From positions 62,001-126,000 of the forward strand of contig JAYORG010000002.1 of NCBI GenBank assembly GCA_038123275.1: DNA of 64,000 nucleotides, written 5' to 3'. The notes under the pieces are model-generated. The model was not told the DNA's origin. It worked only from the letters and a program-made list of their open reading frames with translations, and searched no databases. Shown here in pieces: positions 1 through 8,517 of this stretch. How positions within the stretch are numbered: the first letter of the stretch is position 1; every line of letters starts with the position of its first letter. The DNA is from CAJQHT01 sp038123275. GTDB lineage: Bacteria > Pseudomonadota > Alphaproteobacteria > Rickettsiales > UBA1997. The position numbers and the translations under genes were made by a program.

Positions 1-1239
1 TGATAATATGTATGGAAACCAAGGAGTTACAGTAGCAAATGCATCTCTGGTTATTAGTACGCCATCATTAATTCCAGTGCCTTGATAAACTCCTGTAACC
101 ACTATGACAATTCCTGTCATAAAACATATTACAATAGTGTCAATAAAAGGTTCTAATAAAGATATTGATCCTTCTCTAACAGGCTCTTTTGTTCTACCAG
201 CAGCATGAGCAATTGGGGCGCTTCCAAGACCAGCCTCATTAGAAAATGCCGATCTTTTAATACCTTGAATAATTGCACCAATTATACCACCATACATTGC
301 ACTACCTTTAAAGGCTGAGACAAACATTAAACAAACAGCATCTATTATTTTGTCATAATTATTAGTTAGTATGATTATGCATGATAATACATAAATTATA
401 GCCATGAAAGGAACTATCTTTTCAGCAATACTAGCAATTCTAGTAATTCCACCAATAAGTATAGCTCCTACAAGGGCAGTAATAATTAGCACCAATGCAA
501 ATGTCGAGCTACTGCCCATACTAAAACTGTCAGAAATAATAACAACGCTTTGATTAGCCTGAAACATTAGCCCACCACCAATTGCACCACCAACACAAAA
601 AATAGCCGCTATAATTCCTAATATTTTACCAAGACGTGGCAACCCTTTTTCTTTTAATCCTTGCTCTAAATAATAAAATGATCCTGCTAATAGGTGGCCA
701 TTTTTATCAAAGTTTCTATATTTTTGACCAAGCGTAACTTCAGCACATTTTGTAGACATGCCAAAAAATGCTGCAATCATCATCCAGATAACTGCTCCTG
801 GCCCACCAAGAGAAACTGCAATTGCAACACCAGCAATATTTCCTAAACCAACAGTTGCTGCAACAGCAGTAAATAAAGCTTGTAATTGAGTAATTTTACC
901 AGGGGCATCAGGCTCAGCATATCTACCAAGAGCAACATCTATACCATGTTTAAAGAGTCTAATATTAACAAAATTTAATTTGATTGTAAAAAATATTCCA
1001 CCAGCTATTAACCAGGCAACCAAAACTGGCAGACCAAAAACATTAATATTTCTTACTGCACCAAAAATTTCATAATTTGCTCCTAAAAACAAAAAGGCTA
1101 AAAAGGATACCACCGGGCCAAAGAAACGTTCTAAATATAAAGTTGTAATTTCTGGCAATGACTGAGAAGAAGTGCTTGGGGCAATTATTATTAAAGAAAT
1201 AATGCTAATGGCTAAAATTGCAAATATTATTCTTTTCAT
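1..1239 (-). CDS. Sodium:alanine symporter family protein, 3' end cut by window
   Basis: Open reading frame on the minus strand with an ATG at 1239 and 413 codons without a stop up to the window edge. The protein is hydrophobic with many membrane spans. It carries the stretch TAVAATVGLGNIAGVA (about residue 117 on), followed by GGPGAVIWMMIAAFFGMSTK, typical of the AGCS (alanine or glycine:cation symporter) family. Near the truncated end it has SNEAGLGSAPIAHAA, also characteristic of the family. By family knowledge it imports alanine or glycine with Na+ across the inner membrane. AGCS proteins are usually about 450 residues or longer, so only the C-terminus is missing. A hydrophobic N-terminal segment precedes the first conserved helix. 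yejA lies 84 bp upstream in the same direction. The exact substrate is inferred. Confidence 0.9.
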   Translation of the reverse strand, partial: MKRIIFAILAISIISLIIIAPSTSSQSLPEITTLYLERFFGPVVSFLAFLFLGANYEIFGAVRNINVFGLPVLVAWLIAGGIFFTIKLNFVNIRLFKHGIDVALGRYAEPDAPGKITQLQALFTAVAATVGLGNIAGVAIAVSLGGPGAVIWMMIAAFFGMSTKCAEVTLGQKYRNFDKNGHLLAGSFYYLEQGLKEKGLPRLGKILGIIAAIFCVGGAIGGGLMFQANQSVVIISDSFSMGSSSTFALVLIITALVGAILIGGITRIASIAEKIVPFMAIIYVLSCIIILTNNYDKIIDAVCLMFVSAFKGSAMYGGIIGAIIQGIKRSAFSNEAGLGSAPIAHAAGRTKEPVREGSISLLEPFIDTIVICFMTGIVIVVTGVYQGTGINDGVLITRDAFATVTPWFPYILS

Positions 1240-1323
1240 TAAATTTTGATTTTATTAAAAAGCGAAAACGCTATGAATTGTAAAATAACAATTTAGAGAG
1301 GCAATTAATTAATCTTAATATTC

Positions 1324-3108
1324 CTATTTTGACCACCAGCTATCAATACCAACAGAATAGAGCGGAGAAATTTTTGGCATTTGAAATTTATTTTTATATA
1401 AAATACGATAAGAATTATTATGCCATTGAGGTACTGTATAAAAGTTCCATAGCAAAATTCTATCTAATATTTTAGTATAAGTTTGAAGTTCTTTTTTATT
1501 TTTACTTTTAATAATTTTCCCTAACAAATAGTCAACTGCTTTATTGTCAACTCCACTTAAGTTTCTGCTACCTTTAATATTTTTTCCAGATGAGTGCCAA
1601 TAAGCATATTGCTCATTTCCAGGTATTAGAGCTTGACCAAAAACAGTAACAATAACATCATAATCAAATTCATTAATTCTAATTTTATATTGATTTTCAT
1701 CAACCAACCTTATTTTTGCTGTTATGCCAAGTTTAGCTAAATTCTTTTTCATAGGAGCAATAACCATACTAAAAGATTTACTGCCAATTAAAAATTCTAT
1801 CTCTAAAGCTTTATTAGTTTTTGGATCAATTAATTTTCCATCTTTAATAAAATATCCAGCATCTTCTAATATTTTCTTGGCTTTTAATAAATTTTTTCTG
1901 TCATACCCTGAAGCATCGCTTTGGGGATTTTGATAAATTTTATGAAAAGCATCGTCAGGTATATCATCTGGATATTGTTTTTTTAATTTTGTTAAAATTT
2001 TTAATTCTCTTTTTTCTGGCAAATTTTTATTAGCAAACTCTGTGTTAACAAAATAGCTATTGGTTCTTTTATAAGCCCCATAAAATATTTTGTTTCTTAC
2101 CCATTCAAAATCAAAAGCATAATTTAAAGCTTCTCTTAATCTTTTATTTTTAAACTTGTCTTTACGTAAGTTTAGCACAAAAGCTTGCATACCAGTTGGT
2201 AATGAATGAGTAATTTCCTTTTTTATAATTTTACCATCTTTTACCTTATCAATATTGTAAGCTGTAGCCCAATTTCTAGAAACATTTTCTTGTCTAAAAT
2301 CAAAATTTCCTGCCTTAAATGCTTCAACTAAAATATTGCCATCTCGATAATAATCATAGCTAATTTCATCAAAATTATGACGTCCTTTATTAACTGGTAA
2401 GTCTTTAGCCCAATAATCTTTAACTCTTTCATATGTAATGGATCTACCAGCTTGCATCTTTTTTATTTTGTATGGCCCACTTGTTAAAGGTGTTTCTAAA
2501 CTACTTTTATTAAATTTAATATTTTCATAATATTTTTTTGATATTACAGGAAGACCAGCAATTGTTGTAGGCAGCTCTCTATTATTATTATTTTTAAAAA
2601 TAAATTGAACTTTATGGCTATTAATTTTAACAGCTTTTTTAATATCTGCATAAACCATTTGATAGGATGGGTGGCCTTCTTTAGATATTTTATTAAAAGA
2701 GAAAATAACATCATCAGCAGTAATTTTTGAGCCATCGTGAAATTTAGCTTCTTTTCTAAGCTTAAAAATAATAGATTTTTTATCTTCACTTAAATGAGCT
2801 GACTTAGCTATCAAGCCATATTTAGTAGAAATCTCATCTGCAGAATTTTCCATTAAACTATCAAATATCATCTCAATACCAGCAGCCGAAATACCTTTTA
2901 AAATAAAAGGATTAAGGCTGTTAAAAGTTCCTTCAACCCCATATTTTATATTGCCACCTTTAGGAGCATCAGGGTTTACATAGCTAAAATTAGTAAAATT
3001 GCTAGTATATTTTAAATCACCAAAAGTTGAAATGCCATGACTTGCAAAGGTGGCATTATTTATGCTGGAAAAAATAATTAATAATGTTAAAAATATTCTG
3101 CTAAACAT
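1324..3108 (-). CDS. yejA: YejA-type oligopeptide ABC transporter substrate-binding protein
   Basis: A 594-residue periplasmic binding protein of the SBP_bac_5 family. Residues 1-22 look like a signal peptide ending NNATFA. The mature N-terminus reads HGISTFGDLKYTSNFTNFSYV, followed by NPDAPKGGNIKYG and SLNPFILKG, the pattern of YejA rather than OppA or DppA. The tail GIDSWWSK also fits YejA. The known role of YejABEF is uptake of peptides and of microcin C-like compounds. No permease or ATPase gene is adjacent; a YejB-like permease lies about 53 kb away at 55737. The start is 28 bp from the divergent NRAMP-like gene, so the two promoters must overlap or extend into coding sequence. Confidence 0.85.
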   Translation of the reverse strand: MFSRIFLTLLIIFSSINNATFASHGISTFGDLKYTSNFTNFSYVNPDAPKGGNIKYGVEGTFNSLNPFILKGISAAGIEMIFDSLMENSADEISTKYGLIAKSAHLSEDKKSIIFKLRKEAKFHDGSKITADDVIFSFNKISKEGHPSYQMVYADIKKAVKINSHKVQFIFKNNNNRELPTTIAGLPVISKKYYENIKFNKSSLETPLTSGPYKIKKMQAGRSITYERVKDYWAKDLPVNKGRHNFDEISYDYYRDGNILVEAFKAGNFDFRQENVSRNWATAYNIDKVKDGKIIKKEITHSLPTGMQAFVLNLRKDKFKNKRLREALNYAFDFEWVRNKIFYGAYKRTNSYFVNTEFANKNLPEKRELKILTKLKKQYPDDIPDDAFHKIYQNPQSDASGYDRKNLLKAKKILEDAGYFIKDGKLIDPKTNKALEIEFLIGSKSFSMVIAPMKKNLAKLGITAKIRLVDENQYKIRINEFDYDVIVTVFGQALIPGNEQYAYWHSSGKNIKGSRNLSGVDNKAVDYLLGKIIKSKNKKELQTYTKILDRILLWNFYTVPQWHNNSYRILYKNKFQMPKISPLYSVGIDSWWSK

Positions 3109-3136
3109 ATTTTTATTCTTTAAATACTATGCATTA

Positions 3137-4396
3137 ATGTCAATCATTAGATTACTAAAAATATTAGGACCAGGCATTATTGCAGCTTCAGCAGCAATAG
3201 GTAATTCGCATTTAATTCAATCAACAAGAGCCGGTGGTTATTTTGGTTTTGAACTATTATGGATAGTACTAGCTATCAATATTTTAAAATACCCCTTTAT
3301 TGAGTATGGCTCTAGATATACAGCGGCAACTGGTGAAAATTTATTAAAAGGGTATAAAAGGTTAGATCCAAAGTTACTAATAATTTTTATTATTGTTAAT
3401 ATCATAGCAGCAATAGGGGCAATTGCAGTAACTTCTTATGTTTGTGCTGGCATTATGAAATCATCACTAAATTTGCCTTACGATATTAAGTTTCTAGCAT
3501 TTTTAGTAATGTCTATTTGTATATTTATCATAGCCATTGGTCATTACAAATATCTAGATCATATCATGAAGTTTTTTATGGTATTTTTATTATTATCAAC
3601 TTTTAGTGCATTATTTTTTGCTCTATCTAATTATCAATCATATTCTGGTGGTGAAGTTTTTTATCAAGAGTCAGTATGGAATCCAAAGTATATTCCTTTT
3701 GTTATTGCTTTAATGGGTTGGATGCCTGGCCCAATAGAGCTTTCAGTATGGCATTCTTTATGGCTTGAAGCTAGAAATAAAAATAATAAAAAAGCACTAA
3801 CCTTTAAAGAATCAAAAATAGATTTTAATGTTGGTTATTTTTTAATGATTATTACAGCTCTAGTCTTTTTGTCTTTAGGAGGTTTAGTTCTTCATCATAG
3901 CGGTACAGAAATTTCAAGTAAGGCCAATATTTTTGCTTCACAATTCATAAATATATATTCTATAACAATAGGATCTTGGTCAAAAACTATTATTGCTATT
4001 GCTGTTTTAGCAGCAATTTTATCTACAACTTTAGCTGTAATTGATGTTTACCCAAGGTCAGTAGCTGTAGGTATCATGGTTGCAAGAGGTAAGGGTGAAG
4101 ATAATAATTTAAAACAGTCACGAAATATTAGATTAGCTACAATTATCTTATTTTGCTTTATTTCTTATCTCATAATTTATTTTCTAGTAAGCAATTTTAA
4201 AACTTTAATTGATGTTGTAACCATTCTATCATTCTTATTTGCCCCACTTTTTGCTTACATGAATTATCGTCTAGTTACTTGTGATTTATTACCAGCTAAA
4301 TACCAACCTAAAAAATGGTTAAAAGTTTTAAGCTATGCTGGCTTTATTTATATGCTAGTATTTTGCCTAATATTTTTTATTAGCTTTATCTATTAA
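3137..4396 (+). CDS. NRAMP-related divalent metal transporter lacking the DPGN motif
   Basis: A 419-residue polytopic membrane protein. I chose the ATG at 3137 because the frame further upstream, from 3050, would overlap the 5' end of yejA and add a non-conserved leader. The N-terminus LLKILGPGIIAASAAIGNSH aligns with NRAMP helix 1, but the metal-binding DPGN is replaced by IGNS. Helix 6, where canonical NRAMPs carry the MPH motif, reads MGWMPGPIELSVWHS. About eleven hydrophobic segments are visible. Family membership suggests proton-coupled uptake of Mn2+, Fe2+ or another divalent ion, or a changed selectivity as in NRAMP-related Mg2+ transporters. The substrate cannot be read from the sequence. 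Divergent from yejA. Confidence 0.75.
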   Translation: MSIIRLLKILGPGIIAASAAIGNSHLIQSTRAGGYFGFELLWIVLAINILKYPFIEYGSRYTAATGENLLKGYKRLDPKLLIIFIIVNIIAAIGAIAVTSYVCAGIMKSSLNLPYDIKFLAFLVMSICIFIIAIGHYKYLDHIMKFFMVFLLLSTFSALFFALSNYQSYSGGEVFYQESVWNPKYIPFVIALMGWMPGPIELSVWHSLWLEARNKNNKKALTFKESKIDFNVGYFLMIITALVFLSLGGLVLHHSGTEISSKANIFASQFINIYSITIGSWSKTIIAIAVLAAILSTTLAVIDVYPRSVAVGIMVARGKGEDNNLKQSRNIRLATIILFCFISYLIIYFLVSNFKTLIDVVTILSFLFAPLFAYMNYRLVTCDLLPAKYQPKKWLKVLSYAGFIYMLVFCLIFFISFIY

Positions 4397-4400
4397 ACCC

Positions 4401-4429
4401 TAGACTTAAATTATTTTTTATGTTATTAT
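4401..4429 (+). promoter_or_regulatory. Possible sigma70-type promoter for the 4484 gene
   Basis: TAGACT at 4401-4406 and TATTAT at 4424-4429 are separated by 17 bp and lie about 55 bp upstream of the ATG at 4484. The -35 element has two mismatches to consensus, and AT-rich DNA yields such matches by chance, so this is tentative. Confidence 0.3.
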
Positions 4430-4483
4430 GTTAACTAATTTAGTGATATTTTAGCTCAAACTTATTAATTAATTTTATTTGTC

Positions 4484-7400
4484 ATGTCAAAGCATAGTGG
4501 AACTCATGTTGGAAAATCTAGAAAAGGATCTTCAAAAAGTAAATCAGCTCGAGGAGAAGGAAGGTTAAGAGCAAGAGAGCAAAAATTTGATTCTAGATCT
4601 AAATCAAAAGAAGCAATAATAAGATCAGAGTTATTAGCCCAAAGAGCTGCTGACAAAGAAATAACCTTTGACGTTTGGCAGATGATGTCAGAATTTGCAA
4701 AGTTATTAAGTGGAGATCAAAAATCATCTCCAAAATTTAGTGATATACCAAAAGATATTAGAGATACTGTTGCACAAAATAATCGAGTTTCAAATGGGCT
4801 AGAAAGTCAAAAAGTTATATTTAAAAAAGTTAAAGAAATATTCTTAAATTCTACAACTCAAATTAGAAGAGAGCAAGAAATACCAGACTTAAATGCTTTT
4901 GCACAGCTAGCTATTAGTGAAATTACTAAACAATTTACCAAAGATAAAGATTTCCAATCTTTTAAAAGAAGTTTAAGATCAGACGCCAGTGCAGGAGATT
5001 TAGCAGTTAGTTTATTTTATAATGTCTGTGCCACAATACAAAGAGACGGCTTAGGTACAACAATGTACGAGATTGATGAAAAAGTTGATGAATCAACATA
5101 TGATACACCTACTGTTTTAAAGAGAATGTGTTATAACTTTGGAAGCGGTCTTGAAGTTGAGCAACATAAAGAGCTCATATCAGAAGTATTTTATAAACAA
5201 TTAAAATCTCTTTCTGGAAAGAAAGGTTTTGTTTGGAATAAAGAATCTTGTACAAAATTAGTATCAAGCGTTACTTCTTCTGATAAGTTTCATTCTTTTA
5301 CAGGAGTGTCTAACAAAAAAGAAAGAAACTTAGTTAATCTAGACTACATGACCCATGTTGTTTCTTTAGCTGCAAAAAATGCTTCTTTACCTCTCATAAG
5401 AGAAGAAATTCAAAAATTATTACAACTCATCAATGATAAAAAAGTTTCAGGCAAAATTAAGCCTTGGAATAAAAAATTTAGAGAAAAAATTGTTCAAGAG
5501 GTATCAGAAAAAGTAGTAGGTTTATTTGATGACTATTTCCAAGAAGATGTTATGTTAGCAGTTGAGCACGAAACTTTAGCTAAGTTATCACAAGAGACAG
5601 TCCCTATAAAACTTGCACAAATAGGAAAAGAGGGCAATAAGAAGAAATCCTATGATGATATTGCTAATGATATTGCTAAAAATATATTTGATGGTTTGTC
5701 AGGAACTGCTAGAAAATCATTAATATTTCAAATAAAACAAGCAATATCCAGACAGCAAGAAATAGATATATGTCATACAGTTGATTTGGTTGTTAAATCT
5801 GGTTTAAGTTTACATGATAGTAAGTTTAATGAGGCTGTTTACAAAACATTTAAAAAAGAATTTGGTTCTAAAAAATTTGGTGAAATTGAATTTTTACCTA
5901 TTTTAGAAGAAACTTTAAAACAAGTTAAGGTTCAAGATACAGTTAATATTATTGTTACTAAGCACTTAAAGGCATCAGGAGATAAAGATATTGATCCTAA
6001 CAAACTTTTACTTGAGGTTCAAAGTTCTATCAAATCTTTAAAGAAAAATAAAGATAAGGCAGCAAAATTAATTCAAAATTCTTTACATCAAGTATCTCAA
6101 GAAAGAGCAAATATAGAAGAAAAGGACGTTAAAGGCTCTGAATCTAAAAAAGGTAGCAAAAAATCAAGAAGTTGTATAACACCAATGGCCAAAAAAGCAT
6201 TAAGAGCAATAATGCTTCTTGGTGCAGTAGTTCCTAGTGCTACAACATTAATTGATGGTGGCGATGGTATAATGGGCACTGTTAGTTTTGCCTCTAGCAT
6301 AAATAATAATGGTACAGTTTACGAAACATATAGCCATAATGGTGGTGATGTTACTTTATTTGTTGATGATAATGATGGTCAAATTCACTTATTATATTTT
6401 AACTCATCTGGTGTTCTTCAAGACCATCCGCTAGCATTTACAAGAGATGGAGTTATTAACAGTGGCAATCTTCAAGTTCATAATTCTCATACTAATAATT
6501 ATGAGCTGGGTGGTGCTACTGTTCTTGATAATGGTGAAATAGTTGTATATATAAATTCCAACTTCATCACCTTAGATACAGTGTTTGAAGGCTATAGTCC
6601 TGATGAAAGAAATATATATGAGTTTCGAATTAATCCAGATGAAATAACAGCAAATGTTCCTTTAGAGTTGGTAAGTGCTAATGCTCAAATATTAACAAAT
6701 GGCATTGTTGCAGGCACCATAGGAGCTCAAATTCTTGATCAAACCGACCAAACATACATACAAGATGGGCAAGTAGACCAAGTTTCTAACAATGACACTC
6801 TTGCTAATTGTTTTAAATTTAGATTTTTATCAAGAGAGCCTGATTTTGATGAATATAGAACTGTGGTTTTAGATTATTCAGAAGGTGGGCGTGAATTTAG
6901 AGATGAGGCTTTCTTTGATAATAATTGCGAAAGGCAATATATTGCCTCTCCCTCATTGACGCCATCACCCTCATCAACTGGTAGCGCATCTCCATCAATT
7001 GGTAGCTCATCATCATCAACCGCTAGTCCATCATCAACCGCTAGTCCATCATCAACCGCTAGTCCATCATCAACTGCTAGTCCATCATCATCAACTGGTA
7101 GTTCATTTTCATCAACTGCTAGCCCATCATTTTCATCAACCGCCAGCCCATCATTCTCATCAACTGGTAGTGCATATAATGTAACATTTCCGTGTTTGCC
7201 TTATAATACAACAAGTTCAGAATTTTTATGTCCACTATATAACATAACAGACACAGAATTTTTATGTACACCATATGACTTAGATCCATGTATCATAACA
7301 GAGGATAATTCCACAAATAATAATGACGATTTCCCCTATGTTGAAGTATTGGTACCACTTGCTCTTTTTGGTGTTATGGCATCTGGCTTAGCTGCTTATT

Positions 7401-7513
7401 GTTATTGTAGAAGTAATGAAAAAATTTCTGTACCAAATCCAAAAGTAAAAAAACCTAGCTTTATGTCAGTAGTTCAAAGGAGTGAAGAGGTAGATTTGGT
7501 AAAGCTACCATAA
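4484..7513 (+). CDS. Large unknown protein: helical N-domain, beta-type ectodomain, Ser/Pro repeat stalk, C-terminal anchor
   Basis: 1009 residues; I do not recognise a family. The first 50 residues are very basic and serine-rich (MSKHSGTHVGKSRKGSSKSK). A mostly helical, charged region follows to about residue 560. A hydrophobic stretch at about 570-590 (ALRAIMLLGAVVPSATTLI) could be a membrane segment. Residues about 595-820 are rich in G, D, N and aromatic residues and look beta-structured. Residues about 822-900 are a Ser/Thr/Ala/Pro repeat stalk built on the hexamer SSTASP. A Cys-rich segment with several N-x-S/T triplets precedes a membrane span at about 953-977 and a short basic tail. 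The layout resembles a surface-anchored or secreted host-interaction protein. It stands alone between an NRAMP-like gene and a convergent surA. Function unknown. Confidence 0.85.
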   Translation: MSKHSGTHVGKSRKGSSKSKSARGEGRLRAREQKFDSRSKSKEAIIRSELLAQRAADKEITFDVWQMMSEFAKLLSGDQKSSPKFSDIPKDIRDTVAQNNRVSNGLESQKVIFKKVKEIFLNSTTQIRREQEIPDLNAFAQLAISEITKQFTKDKDFQSFKRSLRSDASAGDLAVSLFYNVCATIQRDGLGTTMYEIDEKVDESTYDTPTVLKRMCYNFGSGLEVEQHKELISEVFYKQLKSLSGKKGFVWNKESCTKLVSSVTSSDKFHSFTGVSNKKERNLVNLDYMTHVVSLAAKNASLPLIREEIQKLLQLINDKKVSGKIKPWNKKFREKIVQEVSEKVVGLFDDYFQEDVMLAVEHETLAKLSQETVPIKLAQIGKEGNKKKSYDDIANDIAKNIFDGLSGTARKSLIFQIKQAISRQQEIDICHTVDLVVKSGLSLHDSKFNEAVYKTFKKEFGSKKFGEIEFLPILEETLKQVKVQDTVNIIVTKHLKASGDKDIDPNKLLLEVQSSIKSLKKNKDKAAKLIQNSLHQVSQERANIEEKDVKGSESKKGSKKSRSCITPMAKKALRAIMLLGAVVPSATTLIDGGDGIMGTVSFASSINNNGTVYETYSHNGGDVTLFVDDNDGQIHLLYFNSSGVLQDHPLAFTRDGVINSGNLQVHNSHTNNYELGGATVLDNGEIVVYINSNFITLDTVFEGYSPDERNIYEFRINPDEITANVPLELVSANAQILTNGIVAGTIGAQILDQTDQTYIQDGQVDQVSNNDTLANCFKFRFLSREPDFDEYRTVVLDYSEGGREFRDEAFFDNNCERQYIASPSLTPSPSSTGSASPSIGSSSSSTASPSSTASPSSTASPSSTASPSSSTGSSFSSTASPSFSSTASPSFSSTGSAYNVTFPCLPYNTTSSEFLCPLYNITDTEFLCTPYDLDPCIITEDNSTNNNDDFPYVEVLVPLALFGVMASGLAAYCYCRSNEKISVPNPKVKKPSFMSVVQRSEEVDLVKLP
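7013..7084 (+). repeat. 18-bp tandem repeat encoding SSTASP
   Basis: Four consecutive 18-bp copies (TCATCAACCGCTAGTCCA) start at 7013, 7031, 7049 and 7067; the last has one C-to-T change. Degenerate versions extend over roughly 6946-7170. The unit keeps the reading frame and encodes the stalk of the 1009-residue protein, so copy number can change by slippage without a frameshift. Confidence 0.9.
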
Positions 7514-7533
7514 AAATTCTTTAGTTTAGGGTT

Positions 7534-8517
7534 TTAAGACGATATTCTAATATATGCTTTTTTACGAAGATCATTTAAATAACTTTTGGCTGCAATCTTT
7601 AATTTTTTATTAAAAATTAAACTTTTTATTCGCTTTTCCTCATCTTCTTTTATGTTACTTACTATTTTTTTATCAATAATTTTAAAAATATAGTAGCCGT
7701 CATTTATTTTAATGGCTTTGCTAATTTCTCCAATTTTAATATTGTTAATCTCTTTATATATTTTTGGATCCATACTAGATTCTTCAATCCAGCCAATTTC
7801 TCCATCAAATTTACTAGAAGAGCTTCTTGAAAATTGTCTTGCAATATTTTTAAAGTCACCACCATTATTAATTTCTAATATCAATTTATTAGCCAGTGAC
7901 AGTGAATCAGAACTTTCCTTTTTATTGTTGAAGGGAATAAATATTTCTGCTAAATGAAAATTGGTTTTTTTGCTTATTTTTTGCAATTCTAGCATTTCAT
8001 CAACTTCTGACTTGGTAATTTTTATTCTGGGTGTTATTAATTTATTTACAATTTTCTTCCATAATAATTGCATTTTAATTTGATTAACATATTCGCTATA
8101 GGGTATATTACTTCTTTTAAAATACAATTTAACTTGTTTATCAGTTTTACCTTGAGAGTTAGCAATAGACTCCAATGCTTTATTTAATTCTACCTCATCT
8201 ACTACAACTTTTAGGTTTTTGGCTGCTAAAAATTGCAGCTTTTCTTCAATTAGTTTTTGAGTTAATTGTTTTAAGATAAATAATTTTTCTGAAGTTGAGG
8301 ATATTTTGATATTCGAGGTTTTTACAAAAAAATTAAACCTTTTATCTAAATCAACATTGGTAATAATTTGATTATTAACTTTGGCAACAATAAATACCTT
8401 AGAGTTTTTGGCAAAAACATTTTGTTTTGGAGTCAAAATAACAGTAATGCACAAAATAGCTGCTAAGAAAAGCGTTTTTTTGGATATAAGGTTAATAAGA
8501 TAAGTTCTATTTGGCAT
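7534..8517 (-). CDS. surA: SurA-like periplasmic peptidyl-prolyl isomerase/chaperone
   Basis: 327 residues. A hydrophobic signal segment at about 14-36 (LFLAAILCITVILTP ... VFA) directs export. The SurA N-terminal chaperone region follows at about 40-160 (VNNQIITNVDLDKR, QLTQKLIEEKLQ). One parvulin domain lies at about 185-290, with HLAEIFIPF, FKNIARQFSRS, GEIGWIEESSMDP and DGYYIFKIIDKK. E. coli SurA has two parvulin domains; a single one is common in alphaproteobacteria. It escorts outer-membrane proteins, such as the porin encoded at 22278, across the periplasm. The start overlaps the end of ctpA by 11 bp, so the two are probably co-transcribed and translationally coupled. Convergent with the 1009-residue gene, 20 bp away. 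Confidence 0.85.
   Translation of the reverse strand: MPNRTYLINLISKKTLFLAAILCITVILTPKQNVFAKNSKVFIVAKVNNQIITNVDLDKRFNFFVKTSNIKISSTSEKLFILKQLTQKLIEEKLQFLAAKNLKVVVDEVELNKALESIANSQGKTDKQVKLYFKRSNIPYSEYVNQIKMQLLWKKIVNKLITPRIKITKSEVDEMLELQKISKKTNFHLAEIFIPFNNKKESSDSLSLANKLILEINNGGDFKNIARQFSRSSSSKFDGEIGWIEESSMDPKIYKEINNIKIGEISKAIKINDGYYIFKIIDKKIVSNIKEDEEKRIKSLIFNKKLKIAAKSYLNDLRKKAYIRISS

Noticed and set aside
2544..2789. Second minus-strand frame inside yejA
   Set aside because: It is out of frame with a clear yejA coding sequence and has no recognisable features.
6999..7184. His/Gln-rich plus-strand frame inside the 1009-residue gene
   Set aside because: It is a frame-shifted reading of the SSTASP-coding repeat.
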